The notes below the pieces were generated by a model. The model did not search any database. It had not been told where the DNA came from and saw only the letters and a program-made list of their open reading frames with translations. DNA of 64,000 nt from Linyphia triangularis. Lineage: Eukaryota > Arthropoda > Arachnida > Araneae > Linyphiidae. This document shows, piece after piece, positions 57,415 to 64,000 of the stretch; the first letter of the stretch is position 1, and every line of letters starts with the position of its first letter. The position numbers and the translations under genes were made by a program. The DNA lies in contig OZ021722.1 in the NCBI GenBank assembly GCA_963978545.1, positions 10,755,401 to 10,819,400 on the forward strand, in the 5' to 3' direction.

Positions 57415-57507
57415 TCTCTATTTGGGAAGGGAAGAGGCCATTCTTCACTCTAAGGGGTGGAAACGTTTCACGAAAATTGACTCGGGTCTGAAACTGCATA
57501 CAATAGT
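57415..57507 (+). mobile_element. piggyBac-related MITE fragment
   Basis: GGGAAGAGGCCATTCTTCAC, AAGGGGTGGAAACGTTTCAC and CTCGGGTCTGAAACTGCATA repeat the right half of the MITE at 36799-37016. The copy continues after the hAT MITE with TAGAGATAG. Confidence 0.65.
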
Positions 57508-57753
57508 CAGGCGTATAGGCAGGGGGTGGGATATGGGGATATCACCTCCCAAAAGCTTACAGTTTACCATAACTCAAAAATCATAGGACTCATCATGTTT
57601 AAGGTGGTAAATTTATTAAAAACGATTTTAAATGTCTAAAACCCTATTATCTTGATTATCAGGTACAGGCCGCACTTATAATAAATAAAAATTATGATTT
57701 GTCAACTTAAAATTTCATATCCCATCCAGAAAAAATCTCTGCCTACGCCCCTG
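57508..57753. mobile_element. hAT MITE, 246 bp
   Basis: The left end CAGGCGTATAGGCAGG and the right end read inward CAGGGGCGTAGGCAGAG are flanked by a perfect 8-bp duplication, ACAATAGT (57500-57507 and 57754-57761). TGGGATATGG and its inverse ATATCCCATCC extend the arms. It was inserted into the piggyBac-related fragment. Confidence 0.9.
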
Positions 57754-57777
57754 ACAATAGTTAGAGATAGTTACGAG

Positions 57778-58440
57778 AGACAGTTAGATATCAATATATT
57801 CACTGATAGCAGATCCTCAATCGAGTCGCTTACTAGCACCGACAATAAGTCTGAAATCCTCTTCAATTTCAAATCTACCCTAAATAAATACAAAGACCAT
57901 TTTAATCTTTATTGGATCAAAGCCCATGCCGGAGATCCAGGCAATGAAACAGCGGACCTCCATGCTAAAATGGGGGCCGCTTCCGGTAACAATTACAATC
58001 TCCCAATCCCTTACTCATACCTTAAATACAGCTGCAAATCAATTATTAATAAATGGTGGCTTGGTTCCTGGAGATCCTCAACAGGAACCGGCAATTGCAG
58101 AGTTAAAACATTCATACCTAAACCCTCAAATATTACGCAGATTACTAATAGAAACCTCATTTTTTTCCTGACTAATCACGGACCCTTTCTTCAATATTTA
58201 CATCGTTTTAAATTAAAAAATACAAATTTCTGTCCATGCGGCTCGATTGGGGACGCTGACCACTATTTATTTGACTGCCCCCTCACCGTGGGCCACTACT
58301 TGACCAGACCATCGGACCAAAATAAACCCAAATGGTTGGAGCTAGTACAAATCAATAAAACCTCACTTAATAAAATCGAAAAATCAATCAGGTTCTCAAA
58401 GGAAATTTGTAACATCCAACAGAATGACAGCAATCACTGA
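57778..58440 (+). pseudogene. 5'-truncated LINE ORF2 end (RNase H, zinc knuckle)
   Basis: A 220-residue open tail of a second non-LTR retrotransposon. It enters the RNase H domain at NIFTDSRSSIESL, continues to LYWIKAHAGDPGNETADLHA (family HxGxxGNxxAD), then IIFFLTNHGP-type residues, YLHRFKL, and a zinc motif FCPCGSIGDADHYLFDCP. It stops at 58438-58440. Endonuclease, reverse transcriptase and the first half of RNase H are missing, as is usual for 5'-truncated LINE insertions. The frame is uninterrupted, so the copy is fairly young. The apparent ATG at 57694 lies in the upstream MITE and is not the real start. The sequence is unlike the 42-48 kb element and looks closer to R1-type arthropod elements; clade uncertain. 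Confidence 0.85.
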
Positions 58441-59100
58441 ATAAACAAACCCTTATCCTGTTTCAACGTTTCCCCACAATTAAATATAGAGTATTTCTAT
58501 ATTTCCAAAACTTAAAAATTCCTTTCCTTTTTGTCTACATCCACATTCTGCCACCAATCGATCTCTCCCGTTAAGCCCTCTGCGACTGATCCCTTTTTTT
58601 TTTCCCTTTAAGCCACTTGCTCGCTGGTCTCATTGCTCATCGACAGCTGGGATCTCACCATTTTCAATTGCAACCAATTACTTTGAATTGTAAATTTTGT
58701 ATTTTCCTCGTTCACTTATTTGTACATGATTAATTCTCTCCACAACACCAAACCTGTTTACAATTACTCTGATTTGCAAATTTATGTGTTTCCCTCCGAT
58801 TCACTCATTATTACCTTGATGTTGAATTATTTAATCTGGTTTGGCTTTTATTGGATCAAATTTGATTTAATCCGAGATAGAGCTTTTTTCTACGATCACC
58901 TTCTTTTTACACGATTCATTTTGTGTGAACCGGCTTGACTTATAAATAACTTAACTCGGTTCTATATTTAAATTTTTTTTTTATTTAATCTACATAATTA
59001 ATTAATAATTTCTTTGTTCCTGGTTCCTCATCGGCCATGGTGGATTCAGTTAAATTTTACATTGATCTATATTCTTACTTTTACTATTGCCAAGGTCCTG
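58441..59100 (+). other. AT-rich, possible 3' UTR of truncated LINE
   Basis: No recognisable coding sequence; the frame at 58720-58938 is not recognised. C-rich pyrimidine tracts and the absence of a visible duplication leave the LINE 3' boundary open. Confidence 0.4.
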
Positions 59101-59656
59101 GGTCCCTTAATTAATTTTTACTAAATAATTTAAGCTAAAGATCACCCTTTCAAATATTTTAAAATTTATTCTAAAATATTTTAACAAAATTTAGGAACTA
59201 CCCTATGCTCGGTATACCCAGGACCTAACCACCCCCACAACACAGGTGTGAGAGTGGGTTTGCCCCTAATACACAATTATCACAATACTTATATCCTAAT
59301 ATAACCCAATTTAACTTATACTATACAATACATGTTAGTTTATACAATTTTCGACACCATTCATACTCTTGGGTACCCACTCTTCATCTGTACTGTAATA
59401 GAACATATATCATAGATTAATTTATACAGGTTATATTAGGCGGTTCTACATCCATCACATACATACAATTATCAAACACACACATAGTTAGTCCCTCCGA
59501 TATTAAGCGCACGCGTCTGCAGTATTTTTGCTCTTCATACTACCCATACCACCATGACCGATTCAGAGGACAGAACCAGGAACACAATGATATGAGCAGT
59601 ACAGAAAGCCGGTGCCCTACCGACCAGGCTGCCTGGCGGTGAGGGGCCGGCTTCTT
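59100..59656 (-). mobile_element. Possible second tRNA-derived SINE, minus strand
   Basis: On the minus strand a tRNA-like head is seen: GCAGCCTGGTCGGTAGGGC (A-box-like) and, about 45 bases on, TTCCTGGTTCTGTCC (B-box-like). The 48-base segment 59606-59653 folds into a strong hairpin (AAGCCGG/CCGGCTT, CCCTACCG/CGGTGAGGG, CCAGG/CCTGG). The body continues toward 59100 without recognisable coding. It is not the same family as the other SINEs. Confidence 0.4.
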
Positions 59657-59989
59657 CTAATTAATTTAAATTTAACTCTCTCTTTTTTTTTTTTTTATTA
59701 AAGCCAAACCGAAACTAAAATCTCTTTTATAAGCCTTTTTGACCAATTGTCAGATCTTTTCAGTATATTTATCTACTTAAACTTGATATTGCAATAACGT
59801 TATATATTTGCTATTTATAAATTCTTTTTATTATATCATTGACAGATTTATATTATAATTTTGGTTATATTAGATTTTATATAGATTTTGTTTATATTAG
59901 ATTTATATTATAATTATACAGATTTATATTACCCTTATCTTTAGTCAGAGATCCCGGCTGTCTTTCCCTTTATTTGAATTTATCTTATT

Positions 59990-60500
59990 TTTGTAGGGTC
60001 AACTGGGAGACCCCTGGTCCAAGACCAATTTTTCTAATTGCTTTTTTTTCCATAAAATTTTACAAATTACTTATATTTTCATTAATACTTAAATTACTTT
60101 AAAGCCCCCCCCCCCCATTAAAACTCACCCCCAATCTAATTTTTGACAAAAACCAATAAATTTTAGGGTCCACTGGAAGACCCCGGGTCCAAGTTCACTT
60201 TTCATTTTTAAATTTTATCTACTATTTTCCATTGTTTATTTGTTGCTCAGTATAATAAATCTTAAATTTTTGACCCTAATCAATTTCCACTTCCCCTAAA
60301 TTAATATTACTCCCCTTTGTGCAACTTAGATCCCTTTTTTTTTTTTTTTTTTCAAACAAACCAAACCCGATTTTAATATAGCACATTGGGGGCTTTCAAT
60401 CATATCCCATTGTATTTCATCCTTAATCCTTTTTCAATAAACCAACTTTTAGGGTCCATTGGAAGACCCCTGATCCAAGTCCACTATTCACAATTGATTT
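59990..60500 (+). repeat. Three-copy dispersed AGGGTCCACTGGAAGACCCC unit
   Basis: TAGGGTCAACTGGGAGACCC at 59994, TAGGGTCCACTGGAAGACCC at ~60165 and TAGGGTCCATTGGAAGACCC at ~60450 are each followed by GGTCCAAG or GATCCAAG words. Spacing is ~171 and ~285 bp. A 12-base C run lies at 60105-60116. Confidence 0.7.
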
Positions 60501-60653
60501 AATTTTCCACCCCATAGTGCAACTAATTTTTTTTTACTAAAGCAAACCAAACCTGATGATTTAATGAATATCCTTTTTTTTTTTTAAATTTATCCAACTA
60601 AATTTCTAAACTTCAATAAAATCAAATATACCAACACAACGGATCCAGATAAA

Positions 60654-60780
60654 GCACAACTGATCCTGTTTTACTTTATTGAAATTTTTATTAAGTTTAC
60701 TTACGGCACAACTAATCCTGTTTTACTTTATTGAAATTTTTATTAAGTTTACTTACGGCACAACTGATCCTGTTTTAAAT
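60654..60780 (+). repeat. 52-bp tandem repeat, ~2.4 units
   Basis: GCACAAC recurs at 60654, 60706 and 60758 and is followed by TGATCCTGTTTTACTTTATT (ATAATCC-type change in unit 2). The units are almost identical. Confidence 0.9.
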
Positions 60781-61400
60781 TTTATAAAAAATGTTTCTTT
60801 CAAAGTCCAACATCCAGTACAACTGATCCAGATCTTTTTTAAAGCTGGAAGGAAAGAAAAACTTATAATTAATAGAAAAATAAAAGAGAATAATTTTATA
60901 ATATTTTAAAAATTTTTACATTAACGCATCGGGTTGGTCGCAGATGATTCTTGATTAAATGGCATGTTTTTGTTCGTTTTTCCATATGATGTGCTGTTCT
61001 AGGTTGATTGTGGTGAGTCGTGGGTTGTTTTATTTGTGTTAAATATAGAAACAACATGGTTTGGTTAAATTGGAAACAGGAGGGGAAGAAAGAATAAGAA
61101 ACATAATAGAGTTAAATATGTGAATATTTGTTTTGAATAATTCCAATTTGTTAGATTAATTTACTTTTTTAATTGTTCTGAGTTGTGTTCTGTGTTGCGT
61201 TGTGTTCTGTGTTCTATGTCATTCCCTGTTTATTGTTCTCTGCTTTGTTAGAAAGATGATTTGCTTTCCCGTGTTTTAATAATCTACAACCAGAATGTAT
61301 ATAATTTACCAGTATTCTTATTGTTAACCATATCCTGTTTATTTTTATTATTGCCAACTATTTTGTCATATATCCAAAAACCCAATGTACTGAATCACCT
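60781..61400. other. AT-rich sequence with GTGTTCT repeats
   Basis: A low-complexity GTTCTGTGTTGCGTTGTG stretch lies at 61180-61225. No recognisable gene. Confidence 0.5.
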
Positions 61401-61409
61401 AATTTTAAA

Positions 61410-61545
61410 TAAAGCTGCTCCGGCAGGGCGGGGTGCTCGGGGGATCTTCTTCCGGGCTGGGGTGACGCTTTTCCTCCCGGCCGGGGGTACAAAAGGCTCT
61501 AAACCCGTAAGGGTGAGTCCTCTGGCTTGGGCAGTCCAATAGTTA
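61410..61545. other. Very GC-rich 130-bp patch
   Basis: GGGCGGGGTGCTCGGGGG and CCTCCCGGCCGGGGGTAC stand out sharply against AT-rich flanks. The plus frame 61261-61542 and minus frame 61395-61607 both cross it without a recognisable domain. It directly precedes a piggyBac-like end (AATAGTTAAAGATTAA) and may be a captured fragment. Confidence 0.45.
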
Positions 61546-61549
61546 AAGA

Positions 61550-61690
61550 TTAAAAACTTCTGGATAATGCCAGTAATTATTGAAGAAAATAATTTTTTTT
61601 CATACATATATTTTACATCCTTTCTTCAAAAATGACATAATTCAAAATTCATCATTTTGAGTAAAAGCGTGTAAAATATCCGAGACTGCG
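61550..61690 (+). repeat. Dispersed repeat family D, copy 2
   Basis: Parallel to 37017-37150: GGATAATGCCAGTAATTATT, CATACATATATTTTAC, CATCATTTTGAGTAAAAGCG and TCCGAGACTGC. It runs directly into repeat family C. Confidence 0.65.
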
Positions 61691-61691
61691 C

Positions 61692-63570
61692 TGAGTGTTT
61701 ACTACATTACATTTCATACTGATTTGTTCAAACATAATCGTAAATCTCCCAATACTCTAACTTTTTGTGATGAACATCGCTTAAGCATCTTTCATAGTTT
61801 CTGAGTGAGAATATATAACTTCAGTAAATGACCACTAGGGATACTGTAAATTACTCCCAAGTGATAGCGAATTCGCGTTTTTCCCATGCTACATCCGTGA
61901 CGCTTGGTTCATAACTCCAGCCAAAACTATTTCAAAGTTATTTGAGTACTCCAATTTTTAGTTTGCACCCTGTCCCTAACAAGTTTACATTTGTGTAAAT
62001 TAATAAGTTCTTAATGTAAATTCATATTAGTGTCTTGTTTTCCAAAAACATTTTGAGTGGCAAAACAACGCTCATAACCAACCACCGGCAAATTAATTAA
62101 TTCAAGTTAAATTACCACGTATTTGCTGCAAGGTAACGCTTGTAATTGGAAATTATAATGTGTGAAACAGCACTTAGTCTTACATCACATTATAATCTAT
62201 TTTTTCCCCAAGGAAAACGTAATTGGATGTAAAGAAATATTCATTTTTAAGTAAAATATTTTCCTCAAGAAACTCTTTCATTCTACATCAGTACTGATTT
62301 CAAAAAGTAATTCCTTCAAAATTACTCAAATGTGAAATTTTAGAATTTCGAAAACTTTTTTCGATGCTAGAGGATCCCGGATGGATATTAAAAAACATTT
62401 GTCGTACCTTATTGGTGCTTTGATACATAAAGTGATTTTTTGGACTTAGCAAGATAAATTTCGAAATATAACTTTTGTAATAAGCCCATATTGACATGCA
62501 GCCTTATATATTATAATCTTTTTTATTCAGGCAATTAAACAGGAAGAGTCCGTAATTAAAAATCTTTAGAAAATGTATTGTTGGAACCTTTGTATAAATT
62601 CAGTTCAATTAAATCACTCATTGTTTAAAAAAAAATCATTGTTTTTGCAGTTTCACATTATTAATTTCCAACAAAGGATTAAAATATGTCTGAAGATCAT
62701 TATTGCGATATCACTATTTCGACGCCATTTTGAGAAAAAATTGACTGCACAGTTTTGGCAAGACTTTTCCTATTTTTAAAAGTGATTTAAAGATATGAGA
62801 GCCATGCACTTTTGCTTTGGTATGTAATATTTATTTACGTGTATAACATTACTTGCATAAAACAGCTGTTAGTGTATTTTAATAATATTTCGATTCACTT
62901 GAAAACTAGATTTTATTATAAATTCACGATTATAATTCCTTGAAAACTGCTGTATGCAAGTCTTGTAAATCACCGCATTGTATTTATTGTATATTTTATC
63001 TCGTTTTGCTGAATTATATGACAACTTTAATGTTTTATTTTAATCCATTAGTTCCCATCTATTCTCAAAATATTTTATTTAGTTTTAATATAGTTTCTCG
63101 CTATTATGTCACTTACATTGCATAAAAAGCAGTTGCATTTAATTAACAACTATTACCTTTACGATTAATTTTGAACTGCTTTTCTTAAAATAAAACATTC
63201 TATTTCCAACGGTGCTCTTTTGGAACATCATGCGGAATCAAGATTGAAGAATATCATTTCCATCTTTTAGACACCTCTTTCTACTAAATTATTTAAGTTG
63301 ACAAGGGATGAAACTTTCATTATTTTCTATGAGTTTTCAAACCATTCTTCTAACACATCATTTCAATGTTGTGTTTATGCATTTAACGTTGACAACCACT
63401 TTCTGTCTAAGGAAAACAGCGTATTAATGGAGATTCCCAATGTTATTTCAGCTTTAAGGCTCATGTCAAAATGCACTTATTGAAGTTTCTATATTTTATT
63501 ATGAATTTTATCCCTCCATTCAAACAAGGTCTTTCTGAAAATCATCCCTAAATTTGAGTGACAAAAACAG
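61692..63570 (+). repeat. Dispersed repeat family C, copy 2 (uninterrupted)
   Basis: This is the long co-linear paralogue of 40045-41032 plus 49383-50560. Landmarks are TTTCATACTGATTTGTTCAA, GAGAATATATAACTTCAGTA, AACAAGTTTACATTTGTG, GTGTGAAACAGCACTTAGTC, TTTCGACGCCATTTTGAGAA (the empty Transib site) and TATGAATTTTATCCCTCCAT near 63500. Neither flanking SINE insertion is present. Function and class are unknown; no coding sequence is preserved. Confidence 0.85.
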
Positions 63571-64000
63571 CTAAACAGAAAGAAGGGACAAGTGATATGG
63601 AAAGTACAAAAGGTTTGGAATTACAAACACACCGGTATCAGAATTGATTTCTGAGAGTAAATTGAGTGACGACTGCATTTGGTTTTCCCATGAAACCCAT
63701 TTTCATTTGAACGGATTTGTCAAAATAAACGAAACTGGTGAATTCGAGGTGTTGAAAACCCGTATGTCTGTCTGGTAAAAGTAATATATTCTGCAAAAGT
63801 GACCGCTTGTGCTGCCACTATTGTAAAACATTTTTCGCCCCTAACTTTTAAAGTTGGGCCGCATGACTTATACTGGAGAATTTCGCAGGTCACAGATTTA
63901 TACCGAGTATATCAATGTATATCTTGCTTTCACTATTCAATTTAAACGCTAGAAATGTGATCATTAATAAAGACTCAACAGTATAAAATATTTCTGAACA
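63571..64000. other. AT-rich sequence without recognisable genes
   Basis: Nothing specific is seen. The match to the 50.5-kb copy fades near 63600. Confidence 0.5.

Noticed and set aside
57694..57777. ATG at 57694 as the start of the RNase H protein
   Set aside because: It lies in the hAT MITE and the MITE flank; LINE similarity begins only near 57778.

Overview
This window reads as AT-rich, repeat-dominated nuclear DNA of an arthropod. The retrotransposon proteins and tRNA-derived SINEs look like those of arachnids and insects, but I cannot name the species from sequence alone. I find no intact host protein-coding gene, no real tRNA or rRNA gene and no CRISPR array. Almost everything that can be named is a transposable element or tandem repeat, often nested.

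Layout. 0.4-1.5 kb: degenerate repeats. 2.77-3.3 kb: an unassigned GC-richer island. 4.1-10.2 kb: about 12 tandem units of roughly 500 bp, the middle ones nearly identical. 10.7-15.9 kb: a dispersed repeat split by a SINE, three hAT-like or palindromic MITEs and a duplicated 370-410 bp segment. 17.44-22.25 kb: an internally deleted piggyBac element with TTAA flanks, itself split by a 3.4 kb hAT-type element with a perfect 8-bp duplication. 24.2-24.8 kb: a decayed MULE-like transposase. 27.6-29.6 kb: a dispersed repeat followed by a ~300-bp tandem array ending in a GC-rich hairpin. 32.39-37.74 kb: a 5.3 kb element with CACTG ends, carrying a dead Tc1 transposase, a foldback MITE and two more MITEs. 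39.6-50.6 kb: the richest nest (below). 51.1-52.4 kb: a decayed copy of an uncharacterised multicopy arthropod protein, split by a SINE. 53.07-53.83 kb: a long-armed foldback element. 57.4-61.5 kb: a hAT MITE, the 3' part of a second non-LTR retrotransposon and several small repeat arrays. 61.7-63.6 kb: a second long copy of the repeat family that hosts the 41-49 kb nest.

The centrepiece is 41.03-49.38 kb. A dispersed repeat was interrupted by a DNA transposon with CACAGTGG ends. It carries a fragment resembling the C-terminal end of Transib/RAG1-like transposases, and that fragment was later interrupted by a complete 5.8 kb non-LTR retrotransposon. The retrotransposon has a perfect 19-bp target-site duplication, an intact ORF1 (445 aa, three zinc knuckles) and an intact ORF2 (1225 aa: endonuclease, reverse transcriptase, RNase H, zinc knuckle). 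It looks young and possibly active.

Five copies of a tRNA-derived SINE (11.0, 39.6, 49.4, 49.9 and 51.6 kb) end in the same hairpin and CAAC-repeat tail as this LINE. This suggests that the LINE family mobilises the SINE. The dated insertions (SINEs with duplications, empty sites in paralogous copies) allow the order of events to be read directly.
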